Origin: Elmis aenea
Lineage: Eukaryota; Arthropoda; Insecta; Coleoptera; Elmidae
Length of the DNA: 64,000 nucleotides
Direction: 5' to 3'
Assembly (NCBI GenBank): GCA_947652605.1
Contig: OX393582.1
Location: forward strand, 14,160,544-14,224,543
Part shown: one piece after another, positions 1 through 12,705 of the stretch
How the letters are laid out: each line of letters opens with the position of its first letter
Numbering within the stretch: position 1 is the first letter of the stretch
Notes under the pieces: generated by a model
Database searches by the model: none
What the model was told of the DNA's origin: nothing
The model's input: only the letters and a program-made list of their open reading frames with translations
Program-made: the position numbers and the translations under genes

Positions 1-230
1 GTTTTCACAGAAATGAAATTCAACATCAAATGAAAAAGTTACGGGGGAAAAACAAAAATCCACTTTTTTACTTTTTTCCCTATATCTCAAAAACTAAAAG
101 AGCTAGATAAGTTCTGTTTGCGTCAAATTATTAAGCATCTGAATATACAACTTTGCCCTAATTTAACCGAAGTCGTACCTCTTACCGTTTACGAGATCCC
201 CATAGTGGCCCTCGAAAAACGAGAACCCTG
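1..230. mobile_element. CAGGGTT-type foldback, right end only
   Basis: The sequence ends in ACGAGAACCCTG followed by TA, and its inner part (cttaccgtttacgagatccc) is shared in reverse with the left half of the element at 47130. The left part is outside the window. It lies in intron 3 of SdhA copy B. Confidence 0.6.
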
Positions 231-266
231 TATAGCTAAAACATTTTTATACATTTAAGCACTTAC

Positions 267-3200
267 GGTATTTTTACTGTTAAACCTATGTACGGTTCCA
301 TCTTCAAGACACAAAGCTACAACTCCTCGGCACTCTCCTTTATCGATAATCAGATCCAAAGCGAAATATTCAACATAATAATGGCAATCGTATTTTAACG
401 ACTGACCATACAACGTGTGCAACAAACTATGCCCAGTTCTGTCAGCTACGGCACAACATCTGTGTGCTTGACCTCCCTTGCCGAATTTCAGCGACTGTCC
501 ACCAAACGCACGTTGATAAATTTTACCTTCAGGTGTACGAGAAAACGGCATGCCATAGTTTTCTAATTCAGTGACGACTAGCGGTGCCTCACGGGTCATA
601 TAATGAATGGCATCTTGATCTCCCAACCAATCAGAGCCCTTTACTGTATCATACATGTGCCATCGCCAATCATCTTCTCCCATATTACCTTAAAAAAATA
701 TTAAACATACTGTATATTCTCACGAAACTTTAGAAAAAGCCAAAAATAACGTTTCGATCTGCTCGAAAGAACTGTTGTTCACCTCTACAGACTATAACAT
801 GACACATCTTTTCAAGATACATCATAATGAGTGAAGCAATGTAAAACTTTATCGAACAGCAAACAGAACTGAACGGGTTCTGCGGTTCATGCATCGGTTT
901 GAACGCATATTTTTAATGCCAATGCATATTATTTATCAATAAAATTAGTAATTACATTTGAGCAATACCATAATAAGGTAGAAATATAAATAATTTTAAT
1001 TCAAATTCACTTTCCTTTTTTTCAATGAATCTGTTGTCGGAATGCAAAACCAGTTTCAAGACTCCTATCTTTTTATCAGTTGCAATAATAAACATTTATA
1101 ACAATAATTATCTTTTTTTCTAAAATTTGCTAAACCAGTTTCAGGACGAAGAGATAAAAGACTTAAAACTTGTATTGCATTTCAATAGAGTTTAAAAAGA
1201 TAAATGATTTTTACTTAAAATTATCTATCTGCCAAACATTTTACAAGTTTTATTTACAATTATAAATATTTTATTATAAACATATTAAATACCGTATAAC
1301 AATGTAAGAAATATTTTAGAAATGCTCTAGAAATACTTTAGAAATAACATTGTTAGTAATAATTTAGCAGTTTATAGCACTCACATTGTTTTATGTAACA
1401 ATTTGTAACTTATTTATTTCATTGACTTAATTTAGAATTTTGTTATTTATAATAATTGTATTAAAATGTTAATTAATATTACAATAAATATAAAATAATT
1501 GTAATACACTTTGTCTTGTATTTTACAAACACTTATACAGCAAGTAGAAATACATTTCATTATCATTTCCTAATCAAGATTTTTAAAAAAAACAATGAAG
1601 TGAAGTTGACCACTTAAGTGTGTATTGCTTCTTGAAAATATTATACATGTAGATAAATAAAATAAAACATTTGCAATTTATATGTACCACTTTGATGCAT
1701 ACTTTTTTTGTGAAAAATCACCAAGAACAAGGTAAATAAAATATTTGACCTTAAAACATAAAATAAACTTAAAATATTTTAAATATACGATTAGTGGATT
1801 CATTTTGAGTTAAAACTTAAAAATATCCACATTAAATTTCATACTTTTCTCTGCACAGACTTTAAGTCAGGCAAAAGTTGTTGAATGTTCTTAATTATAA
1901 CAAAAATTTTTTTTAAATCTTGTACTTTTGTTGAAGCTTCCACAACTTCTGTTAACAAAAGCAAAATCGAACCTGTACGCACTTATCTGTTATCGGCAGC
2001 TATCAACATACTCTAAGACGACTAAAAAAGTGAATTTTTGCGAGTCAACATCACCCAGACAGTCAAACTCAACTCAAAATAATTAAAACGATCTGCATAT
2101 TTATAAATTTTTACATCGCAACACAACGGGACAACTGATCCTAAATTTTTAACTAGGTTTGCGGTCTCGAAAAATTGCATTACCATAATTATATTTACAC
2201 TTATACAGGGCGATTGAAATTCGAATTTAAGCATGGGGATCTCGCTTATTATAATAGCTAGAGTATAGGTTTAAATTTGGCAAAGTTGCTAAATGCGATT
2301 TGTGAAAATCGCCTATAACTCCTTTGGAGTTTGAAATATTTTGAAGGAGATTTTCAAAAATCGTATTTATGGGTTTTACTAATTTTCTCGGAAACCGTTT
2401 GAGATATTTTCAATTTCTCTTTGAATTAACAATGAGCATCGAATTTAGGAACTTTGCCAAATTTAAACCTATATTCTAGCTATTATAATAAGCGAGATCC
2501 CCATGCTTAAACTCGAATTTCAATCACCCTGTAGATACAAATTTTAATTATCTACTTTATATGTAAAGGCAAAAAGACGTTTTTTTTATATATTAATATT
2601 GAATCTTTACTTTGGTAATGTATTCCTCGACTATAAAAGAAAAGAAATATTTTTGTGCAAAATATATAAAAGATATTTGACAACCACAATGCAAGCTTAA
2701 AAATAAAGATGAAAAATGATCTTAATAATAGTTAAGCAACCTTAAAACAAACTTCAATCTTTTGGTCACTTTACCCAAAAGGTTAACTTCCCCCATGTTA
2801 CTGACCTAATAACGAAAAAAAACTTAAATAGTCTGTACTTATTTTTTTTGCAAAAATGGATTGCTCAAAATTATTTTTTTGAAAGCAAAAATATTACCTT
2901 CTCAATTATGTTAAAGTCGTCTATGATTATCATTCAATATAAACAATAAAAGGGTAACATCTTAAAACCTGTAACAACAAACTAAAATCATATTCAGTGT
3001 AAAAAAAAAAGCAAAAAATGTCTACAATTTTCCCATTTTCTCATTTACATCAGTTCAACAGGTTTTCATTCAGAAACTGCATTTTTTGGCTACATTTTAA
3101 AAATTAAACAGTCATCAAATTAGTAGTAACAAGTTGGTGAGAGTGCAAAACATGAACAAAATCTAACCGTTAGTTTTTCTGTCATCAATAATATTTGAGA

Positions 3201-6200
3201 CAACCTGTTTTTATCAAAAGGAAGACACCCTGTACTAATTAACGAAAGAGTTTGAATATAATGATATTAAAAAACTCTCCATGCAGGCAATAAAACACCA
3301 CATAAACTTCTTACACTAAACTTAGATGAACAAATTATTGCCTTGGTCTAAATAACATAATTTATTATATAAACTACAAACTTAATGCTAAAAATTATCG
3401 TGTCAACTTGTCATAAGGCAGAAAATTCAATGAAATATGTATTTGAAAATTAGCCGTTGCACAAAACAAAAAATACATGCACAAAATTAGTTCAATCATT
3501 CAAGTTGAAAAAAAAAGATCTCAAGTTGTCTGGCAAGCATTTATTACAGATGCAGTTGCTCCTTTGCAATTACAACTTCAACACTAATACGAAAATTGAA
3601 CATTGTTTGCATGTTCAACTATATTTGTAAAATAGCTTCATTGTTTATCAAACATACATTTAAATTAATTAATCAACAAATATCTAGTTCACTGTTGTAC
3701 AACTGCATTACAAAGTCCAACAGACTTAAGGTGAAGCTACAGTGTAACAAAGTGAAGCTAAAATGCAAGGTAAATTATTAAATTTGTGTTTAAATTACCA
3801 ATTAAAGCCCAACAGTAATTAACTAATATGTGATATCAAGTTATTTTATTACATTTTGGAACTAATATGAAATATACATAATCGGCAGGGTACGTATCTT
3901 CAACAATTCTTTTAAAATATTTATGTAAAAATATGGTTTGAACATTATATTATTAAATATTATAACTATAACGATTAAGCAATGGGCTGGTTCCTATTAA
4001 TTTGCATAATGACTTATAAACAGGGTTAGCCTGATTAAAATCACGATTTAAATCAGCTGATTTTTTTAATTACAATCATGATTTAAATCAAACTTTACTT
4101 ATTTTCACAATTAACATCGCACGTCACATATAAATTAAATGCATGTTTTACTTCCACCCCTTTAAACAACTGCTAGTAAAATATGCCGGAAATATTGCCT
4201 ATTGACTTCTTATAGGTCAGGGATAAATAAAATCTCTACAGGAATTTTCTTTTGAGAGACGCATTCCGGGAGATTTACTTTGTAAATTTTCACAATTTTT
4301 AATTTTTTGTCAAAAGATCTACCGCCTCATTCTAAAAGTCTGCAACAATTGGAAGTTTTTTATTATCGATTTCTCAGAAAATTTTATTCTTTATAAAAGT
4401 TGTTGCATGACCTAAAACTAATATAAAAATGGAAAAAAATTATCACACTAGATTATAACGATTTTAAAAATATTCGCAAGTGCCCCTATTTTAAGACTTA
4501 CAAAAAAAAATTGTTTAGAAATCAAAAATATGACAGTACGAAATTTGACAAACTTTAATTTTTTAATTTTATAGTAGTGGCAACATTCAAAAAGTGTGCA
4601 ACTAATTAAAAAGTTTTTTATTATCGATTCTTTCTCGCAAAATTTTATTCTCGAGAAAAGTTGGTGCATGGCCTAAAACTAATTTTAAGTTAAAAAATGC
4701 TCTATAAAAATTCATACGACACTAGCTTTTAGCGATTTTAAAAATATTTGCAAGAATCAAGTGCCCTTATTTAAAGTTTTAAAAAAAAATTCAAGGGAAT
4801 ATGATATCTATGTTGAGTAAAATTTTTAAAATCTACACTTTTCTTAAGAATTCAATTATTTGAGAAACAAATATTAAAAAACTTTTCCATTTGTTGCAGA
4901 CTTTTTGGGTGTTAAAGTTACTTCAATAATAAAAATTGAAGTAAAAATTTCATATTTCACCTTTGGTCATATTTTTGATTTCTAAACAATCTTTCCCTAT
5001 GAAGTTTTTTTTTGTAACTCTTAAAATAACTCCCCATCACTCTTGTGAATATTTCTGAAATCGTTAAAATCTGGTATCGTATACATTTTTGAGAATTTTT
5101 TGACATTTTAAATTAGCTTTAGGTCATCCACCAACTTTTATCAGGAATAAAAGTTTCTGAGATATTTTTAGTAAAAACCTTTATATTTGTTGATCCTTTT
5201 TGAATGACGTTGTATAGAAGATATAATGTAGCGTGAATAATGAATAAATTAGTTGTAAAAAGGCAAAATAGTCAAGTCATTTTTAGTTGTGTTAGTTATT
5301 TATATGTTTTTATTAGTTATTTATTATGTCCTGTTTTATTTGTATAAAACTAGTTTTTGTTAAATACAGTGCAACCTCCATAATCCGAACAATTAAATGC
5401 AAAGGGTCAGTTCGGATTAGTGAATTGTTCGGATTATTGGATTCATAAAAAATATATAATTTACAACCCTACAACTAGGGATTCTGTCCCGGGAATTTCC
5501 CGAGACGTAAGTCCCGGGAATTCCCGGGACTTTCTTAGTCTCGAGTCCCGGGACATTTAGATCGAGACTCGAGACGAGACTAAATGCTACAGAACACTGA
5601 AATAAATTTTTTATCCCTCTAATTTTGAGACAAATTTTACTGCAACGAGTTTAGCAAAAATATTTTGTTTCATAATTTTTTATGTTTATAGTTTATACCT
5701 ACTAACAATCAGTATTTACTTAACTTTATTTAATTTTTTTGACTGCCATATTTAATTATTTATGTTTATTTCTTGTCTGCTTTAAAGCTAAAGTATAATT
5801 GTTAAGTTTATTAGTAAAAATATATTTTACTTATACTTGTTATGTTTTAAAGTTTAATGAAAATTGTTAAGTTTATTTAAAATAGGCATTTACTTGGAAA
5901 TATATACTTTATGCTTCAAAAACGAAATCCGTGAATTTGGTTTAATTTAAAAAAAAATATTCTGTCAACTGTCACGACCGATTCACGATCACGATACGTG
6001 CAAATATGTAGCGGGTGCTTTCAGAAACAATGTCACTGTCTAGAAAACTTATTTTTTACAGTGAAAATAACCGATGAATTTTGAGTACATGAACATATCA
6101 TAATTTTTCTTGCACGTTATAAAATCTTCCGTCATTTTTGACGGGTTAAACCACTATTTTTTAGTATGTAAATAAAATTCGCAAAAGTCTCGAAGTCCCG

Positions 6201-9200
6201 GGAATTCCCGGGACTTTGATAAAAAAAAGTCTCGAGTCCCGGGACTTCAAAAATGGTCGAGACTCAGAATCCCTACCTACAACATTTTCTGTATGCTATT
6301 ACACACATACAGTCGATTTTCCGACACCATATTTTAATGAAATACTGGAAAAACGTTTTCCAGATTTAATTTCATTTATTATATCAACTTTTTCTTGCAA
6401 ATTTAAAGTTTTATGTTGTCTTTTCGAAACTTTTTGCACTTATTATTATACTTTTTACGTCGAGCTACTACTACACCGTTGCACTCTAAAAGTTGTAATA
6501 AGAGAATCAAAGTAGATGCTCATAAATGCTACGTTTATGCAGAAAAATACTTGCATAGTTCGGATTAGCGAGGTGCGTTCGGACTATGAGTTTAGAATGT
6601 CAAAGGTCGGATTAGTGGATATTCGGATTAAAGTGTGCGGATTATAGAGGTTGCACTGTAGTTTCAATAAATCTCAGAGTTATATTTTAACAATATCGAG
6701 TTTTTCTCCAAAACGATGGTTCCTATCAAAAAACTTTAATTTACTGAAAATGTACAATTCGGACCTACCTAACTGACTGTTACAATAAAAAATTGAAATT
6801 ACGATCAGCAAAAAAAAACAGCTAGTTATTTCTCTGCTGTTATCGATTGTAGCGCCCCCTATGGTGGGATTTCACTCAAACTTATGCATAAGAACACGCT
6901 TGTCTATTGTAGAATACATGCCAAATATAAATGTTGCAAGTCAAATCGTTCTTAATTTATCAATAAAACAACAATTTTTCATCTCTTCTTTCTTACATAC
7001 ATTGAGAAGATCCCCTAGTGCAGTGGTTGTTAACCTTTTAGTAGTCGCGGCCCCCTAAATATACTAAAATATTTTCGCAGTCCCCTAGTTTGTAATAACA
7101 AAAATATTACAATTTATTTAAGAAGATATCTCTTCGATGGTTCGAGTCATTTAAGGAGCAAAAAATATTTTTTTAAGATTTCAATATTTTAAAAAGTAAA
7201 AACGTTTTATAAATTTTTCGCGGCCTCCTTAAAATCTTTCACGGCCCCCCGGTTAAAAATCGCTGCCACCGTGCACCCTGTGGTCCAATGGGCTATACAT
7301 TTCGAATATATTTATTAAATTTACTTAGTATAATAAAATAGCATAAATAAAATATATTCCTTTGCAACTTATCTATCTAAACAGGGTGTTTCATGTTTGT
7401 GGGACTACCTATACAAATTTTTACTGAACATTTTTATATTGAAAGATACTACTACAATATTTTAGAATAAAATAAATAACGAAAAGAAAAAATAGTTGTA
7501 TTACAGGGTGACAATTGGCTAGCGAATTAGATCTGAAAAAACTGAATTCAATTATACAGTATTAGGTAAATCGTGGTTCAAACTATTAGATTAAAATAAA
7601 TAAACACATTTGAGATTACGTTAAGCCATTTTTAACCTTCCCTTTAGATATGTGTCAGCTGGTACACACATAACAGTGTCACACATATGTGACATTTTCA
7701 GTAAGAATACACCTTGTCTTATATGTGTGACAGGTGACTTTAAGCAATTGATAAGTTAATGAATGTATCAAAATAACATGTCGCTTTTCAGGCTGCACAT
7801 ACTATTATTTAATATATTGTTCCATTCTATCCAAACGTTCTTATTAAAAAAAAATGTTAAACTATTTTTAGCACTAAAATTGTCTTTACGTACATAAATG
7901 TCATTAATCTGCTAACAGTATTCACAGGCAACGTGCCAATACTGGTCAGTTAGTCTAAAAATAATAAAAAACAAACATTTGTCATGTACATAAGCAAAAT
8001 TTATCACCATTAACGACATCCAATTTCGATTTCTACATAAAAAGTTGCATGTTATGAAAACTAGTGGTGTCTGCGACTGACTAATTATTAGAGATAACTT
8101 TACTTGAACTTTGTTCAGACCAAACAGATGCGTCAGTAAACAGATTCTCCCGTTTTAAAATTACACAATAGACGTCAAAAGTGTATAAACAAGATAAATA
8201 TAACGAGAGTTTAGATATGTACGAGTCTCAACAACTTTATATTCATTTGACTGAGATTTTTTTGGTTAAGTCTTGTTTAAAGGCAGCTTAAAAAACATTA
8301 CATAATTGACTCAAATAAAAATTATTTATGGCAAATAACACAGCATTAACATAAAAAAACCATAGAGGTGTAACAGATGGCACATTAGTTGTAAGTAAAA
8401 AAAAAACAATGCTATAATAAATCTTTTTTTTTTATTTAAAACATTTTATGAGCTATTTAAAAAACTTTTATGTTATTTCCAATAAACAAAACCAGCATTT
8501 TAACAGCGCACAACGTCTTATCGTTAACAATTACTCATCACAGGTAAAATATGTGAAACTCGTATTTACGAAGAAAGATACAACCACATGTTGTTGCCAA
8601 TATGTATTATGCAAACTATCTCAAAGAATTTAAAAGAAACATTACAGAAGTGCTATTACTAAATTGTGGGGAACATAAAATTTCATTCATAAACTTTGTG
8701 TAACATAAAACTATACAAAAAAAATTAAGACATGGCCCTAACAACACAAGTTTGTCGATTTATAAAACTGTAGCAAGATTGTTTACTTATTAACATTAAA
8801 TAAATTCATGATTATTGATTACTTAAACAATTACATTGTAAACTACTTAAGCTTCACCATTTTTTTACTATTTAATTCGACATAATTCTCTAAACAATCA
8901 GATAAGCATTGTCCAAGAAACAAATCAACTTAGTTCATTAATCTACAGGAATTATTTGTTCAAATACTTCTCGTTATGTACAGACAAAATTATATTAACT
9001 AACACGTCTGAGACTTGTGTTTACACCAACATTAAACTAATTCATAAAACAAACAAAGTCAGATAATGCTGTTCATGAATATATTCTTAAAAGGGTGATA
9101 ATTTTTACACGTAAATAATTGAGCAATACTAAGAAACAGACGTACGCACGCAATCACAAATCTGGATTAAACAAGATTTTTGTGCTACAATAAATCGAAA

Positions 9201-10664
9201 AGTAAACTATCTTGTTTAATGTAAAAATAAAAGAATAATGTGTTTAGTAATATTTATTTCGTCAACAGTATTTCTATGCAAATACAAAACTTTAATTATT
9301 TGATATAACCCATAAAAGTAACTGTCTGGCATATAACAGAATTTTTTTTTGTAGGTTGGAAGTAATTTTTAAAAAACTTTCCCAAAATACAAATACATAG
9401 CCTCTATAAATATCTTAAAACAAAAACCAAGATAATTAGTTGTCAAATTTAACAGTTAATACCTATACATAACTAAAAAGTTGTAATCAGCCAAGGGAAA
9501 GGGTGATTGCCCTACCCTTGTATCACCTTCCTAAGACCATTTCTATGTGTCTTACCTAAGTCAAAAAAACAAGTTGTAAACAACTTTTAATATTTTAATG
9601 GAAAATATTAAGTGATTTTAAACTAACCAAAAATGGAACAATAAAAAAACAATGCCACTCAGATTCAAATATAAGTTTTATTATCACTTACATTGTATTT
9701 GTTGCTATCTGATCTTATTGATCACTTCACAGCTGACAGTTTTTTTTTAATCACAAATCATCCAATCCAAAATGAATGTTAGAATTAAGGCGAAAATTTC
9801 ATACGGTTACCTCAGAACAAACACTACTTAATCTAATATTAAACATTGATTCAACAATTAAATTATTATGAAAATAAAAATGCAATTAAATTAAACCAGA
9901 AATATGTCAATGCTTGAGAAAATGAATATTTTTTTTTTTAATGCTACCTTTCACTTGTATGTAAAACTTTTGGTCCTGGTAAATAAATTTAAAAAAAAAT
10001 AAACTTTAGATGTCATAAAATATCTTAAAATAACTCATGGGTTTTCCTGCCAATACGCATTTACATTCAATGAATCTACAACTGACAAGTGATGTTTGCT
10101 TATCTTATTATATAATGTTAACCTCTAATGGTTGTGTTTATATACACAAATAATAGAATCGCTGAAAGCAATATTTACTTACCCATGGCAGCATTAATTC
10201 CTCCTTGTGCGGCTACCGTATGGGAACGTGTTGGGAACAGTTTTGTTATTACTGCAGTTTTAAAACCTTCTGCAACTAATCCAAAAGCTGCTCGCAAACC
10301 AGCTCCACCTGCTCCAACAACAAGAGCATCATACGTATGGTCTATGACAGGATAAACCTTCGAGCCACTAGTATTAACCTTACATTCTCTGCGGTCCACA
10401 GAAATATGTAGGCCTCGAGATAAAATGGGTCGAGTTAGCTCAACCTAAAATTTAAAATACAAATGTTGATAAAAAGCTGTGTTATAGGTTAACCAGCGTG
10501 GCAGATTTATACCATTTGTCACAGATTATAATACAATTTTAAGTTATGTAACATATGATAAATGCAGACTTGCTGGACAAACATTGACATAAAAGTTATG
10601 GGTCACTTACCTTGGGTAAAACATTTTTTGCTAAAATTGTATGTACTTTTAATAACCCACTCAT
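267..10664 (-). CDS. SdhA: Succinate dehydrogenase flavoprotein subunit, copy B (5' part; continues past left edge)
   Basis: Flavoprotein subunit of mitochondrial complex II, which oxidises succinate to fumarate and passes electrons to FAD. Three coding exons are visible: 10664-10611 (starts at ATG, 18 codons, donor GTAAGT), 10444-10183 and 688-267 (donor GTAAGT). Phases are 0, 1, 0 and give one open frame of 246 codons. The N-terminus begins [14 protein letters not shown], basic and without acids, as expected of a mitochondrial presequence. The dinucleotide-binding GAGGAG lies at residues 62-67, and the histidine of TRSHT at about 93 is the covalent FAD site in this family. Exon 3 holds [38 protein letters not shown] and [17 protein letters not shown]. 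Later exons, with most catalytic residues, lie outside the window. The presequence and exon 3 look closer to the usual insect SdhA than copy A does, so this is probably the housekeeping gene (inference). Intron 2 is about 9.5 kb. Confidence 0.9.
2206..2531. mobile_element. Foldback MITE, CAGGGYGATTGAAATTCG family
   Basis: 326 bp with inverted arms of over 100 bp. The left arm begins CAGGGCGATTGAAATTCG and the right ends CAATCACCCTG; both are flanked by TA. The arms carry CATGGGGATCTCGCTTATTA and a TTTAAATTTGGCAAAGTTGC block. Relatives are at 18673-19592, 60583-62032 and the right half of 47130-48580. No coding capacity. Confidence 0.85.
4018..4100. repeat. Transposon-end-like sequence with internal ATTTAAATCA repeats
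   Basis: CAGGGTTAGCCTGATTAAAA opens a run in which GATTTAAATCA-type units recur in direct and inverted order (ACGATTTAAATCAGCTGATT, then CATGATTTAAATCAAAC). It looks like one end of a terminal-inverted-repeat element, but no partner end was found. Confidence 0.35.
4301..5175. repeat. Diverged repeat block with direct and inverted copies
   Basis: The phrase GCATGACCTAAAACTAAT near 4400 recurs as GCATGGCCTAAAACTAAT near 4665, and appears inverted near 5110 as ATTAGCTTTAGGTCATCCAC. Flanking phrases (gattttaaaaatattcgcaag; agtctgcaacaattggaag) recur in the same way. It is probably an old foldback transposon. No ends or target duplication could be set. Confidence 0.5.
5367..6658. mobile_element. 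pogo-like element with TA target site, carrying a nested hAT-like element
   Basis: The left end CAGTGCAACCTCCATAATCC and the right end, read in reverse, CAGTGCAACCTCTATAATCC form a terminal inverted repeat of about 24 bp flanked by TA on both sides. This end sequence is like that of pogo/Tigger elements of the Tc1/mariner superfamily. The middle is occupied by the element at 5476-6275. No transposase was read. Confidence 0.8.
5476..6275. mobile_element. hAT-like element with CCCGGGAATTCCCGGG palindromes
   Basis: The ends TAGGGATTCTG and CAGAATCCCTA are inverted repeats and are flanked by the perfect 8-bp duplication CCTACAAC (5468-5475 and 6276-6283). Near both ends lies the 20-bp perfect palindrome GTCCCGGGAATTCCCGGGAC (5512-5531 and 6195-6214), with GTCTCGAGTCCCGGGAC units beside it. 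It inserted into the pogo-like element at 5367-6658. No coding capacity seen. Confidence 0.85.
7021..7265. mobile_element. hAT-like MITE
   Basis: The left end CAGTGGTTGTTAACC and the right end GGTTAAAAATCGCTG form an imperfect inverted repeat. The flanks CCCTAGTG and CCACCGTG agree at five of eight positions, so the target duplication is decayed. Inner text GTCGCGGCCCCCTAA / TTTCACGGCCCCCCGG also mirrors. Confidence 0.65.
7266..10182. other. Intron sequence with no recognised gene
   Basis: AT-rich part of copy B intron 2. Two CAGGGTG ends (7382 and about 7505) suggest foldback fragments. Around 7645-7735 the words TGTGTGACA and TGTCACACATA recur in both orientations. I see nothing else that I can name. 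Confidence 0.4.
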
Positions 10665-10875
10665 ATTTAAAACATTTACAGAAAACGACAAGAGGCACCA
10701 GATAACCGCTTAGTTGGCCGATGGTAAAAATTCAACTGACATTCCACCAATAGACGTTTAGTTTGGTTTCCCACCTGCGCCTGAACTATATTACTTTAAA
10801 TTTCAGCGGGCACGTCACTGACGTATTAACGTGTGCACGCTTATCTTCTACGATAGTTCGTAACTTGCGATTGTA
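10665..10875 (-). promoter_or_regulatory. Possible promoter region of SdhA copy B
   Basis: This stretch lies just upstream of the copy B start codon and is clearly richer in G+C and CpG than its surroundings. It holds two TGACGT/ACGTCA-type (CRE-like) cores at about 10813-10826, an ACGTGTGCACGC run at about 10829-10840 and a CCAAT on the plus strand at about 10745. No TATA box is obvious. This is position and motif evidence only. Confidence 0.3.
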
Positions 10876-11318
10876 TTCTTAAAAAAATCATAACTCAAAC
10901 TTTAACTTCATCATCATTTTTGACATCTATCAACAGAGCTGACTAAAAAATATATTTTTTTTAGTAGTATCAACAACAATCAATAACATTTTTAGTAAAT
11001 ATTGTTTTTTAACACTAGTGCCGTACAATTTTTGAACTGATCAAAATTATAAAGAACATACATCTGTCTCAAACTATGGTCTTAAACTAAGAGCTCAACA
11101 AGACAATGTTTTTTATCTAGTGAGCTACAAAATTATTATTGGGGCAATTTGATGCTGAATAAGAACCTGAAAAGGAAATTACAACCCTTGTTAGCAATGC
11201 CGGATCAAGCTTTCAGCGGGCCGTAGACAAAATTAAGCGTTTGGACCCCATTCATGTAGGGCGTTTGCTAATTTAGCGATTTTATTTAATTACAATGTTA
11301 ACGAGGTCGAATCGGGCC

Positions 11319-12705
11319 CAGTGGCGTAGCGACGGGAAGGCAAGGGGGTATCGATGCCCCGGGCGCCAGTCTTATGGGGCGCAGCGAAGACAAAATATTT
11401 TTGCGTTTATTTCATTTATTTAAGCCAGAAAACTAAAATTCAGTCTACACAAGTTCAAACGGTTTGAACTTGAGTAGACTGAAAGTGTACAGGGTGGCCT
11501 ATTTTCGATGCCCATACAGGGTATCTCGGTTATTATCAGAGATAGAAAAAACCAAGTACGTAGTCTCCATTTATTTTTTCGAGAGAAATTCATTGCCGTA
11601 AACAGATTTTTGATATCTTTTTAATTTTCGAAATATAGCCAAAACACCATTTTTGGCAATTTTCAAAAATGTTAAATATCTCGCTTAAAACGAAAAGCTA
11701 GAGAAAAACTTTTTATTACATTTTTGGCATTGTTTTTTATCTTTAATAAGATAGCGATGTTCAATTGTTTTTTACTCATATCAATACCGATATATTACAA
11801 ATAACTTTCCTTTATTAAATAACAACCATAAGCAAATTATATATTTTTGAAAAGCGCAAAAAATAAGCTTTCGATTCATGTCAAAGCCAACTATGGTTGC
11901 CATTTAAAATAAGAAAGTTAGGTGTAATAGGTCAATTATTCGTATGAGTAAAAAAAAATTGAACATCGCTATCTTATTAAGGACAAAAAACCATGCCAAA
12001 ACTGTCCTTAAAGTTTTTCTTTATCTTTTCGTTTAAGCGAGATATTTAACATTTTTGATATCTTTTTGAATACTCGAAATATAGCCACCATTTTAGGCAC
12101 TTTTCAAAAATGGTCAATATCTCGCTTAAACGAAAAGTTAGAAAAAAACTTTAAGGACATTTTTGGCATGGTTTTTTGTCCTTAATAAGATAGCGATGTT
12201 CAATTTTTTTTACTTCTACGAATAATCGACTTATTACACCTAACTTTCTTATTTTAAATGGCAACCATAGTTGGCTTTGACATGAATCGAAAGCTTATTT
12301 TTTGCGCTTTTCAAAAATATATAATCTGCTTATGGTTGCTATTTAAAATAAGAAAGTTAGGTGCAATATATATCGGTATTGCTATGAATAAAAAACAATT
12401 GAATATCGCTATATTGTTAAGGACAAAAAGCCATGCCAAAAATGTCTTTAAAGTTTTTTTCTAGCTTTTCGTTTAAGCGAGATATTTAACATTTTTGAAA
12501 ATTGCCAAAAATCGGTTTTTAGCTATATTTCGAAAATTAAAACAGATATCAAAAATCTGTTTACGGCAATGAATTTCTCTCGAAAAAATAAATCGAGACT
12601 ACATATTTAGTTTTTTTCTATCTCTGAAAATAACTGAGATACCCTGTATGGGCATCGAAAAAAAACACTATGGCCCGGGCGCCATTTACCCTCGCTACGC
12701 CACTA
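11319..12705. mobile_element. hAT-like CAGTGGCGTAGC element holding a nested foldback
   Basis: The left end CAGTGGCGTAGCGACGGGAA and the right end CCCTCGCTACGCCACTA are inverted repeats. The flanks are ATCGGGCC and ATTCGGGCC, an 8-bp duplication with one inserted T. A shorter relative lies at 62260-62520. The foldback at 11490-12670 is inserted inside. Confidence 0.72.
11490..12670. mobile_element. Foldback element, CAGGGTGGCCTATTTTCGATG family
   Basis: The left arm starts CAGGGTGGCCTATTTTCG after TA; the right arm mirrors it (GAGATACCCTGTATGGGCAT) but its last few bases are decayed. Arms of about 550 bp hold internal near-repeats such as GCGAGATATTTAACATTTTT and TTAATAAGATAGCGATGTTC. Relatives: 36465-36901 (half) and 63350 to the right edge. 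Confidence 0.8.

Noticed and set aside
10175..10399. SdhA copy B reading frame starting at 10399
   Set aside because: That is only a GTG inside exon 2. The frame continues upstream to a clear acceptor at 10445 and joins the ATG exon at 10664-10611. The lysine after AAMG is intron read-through.
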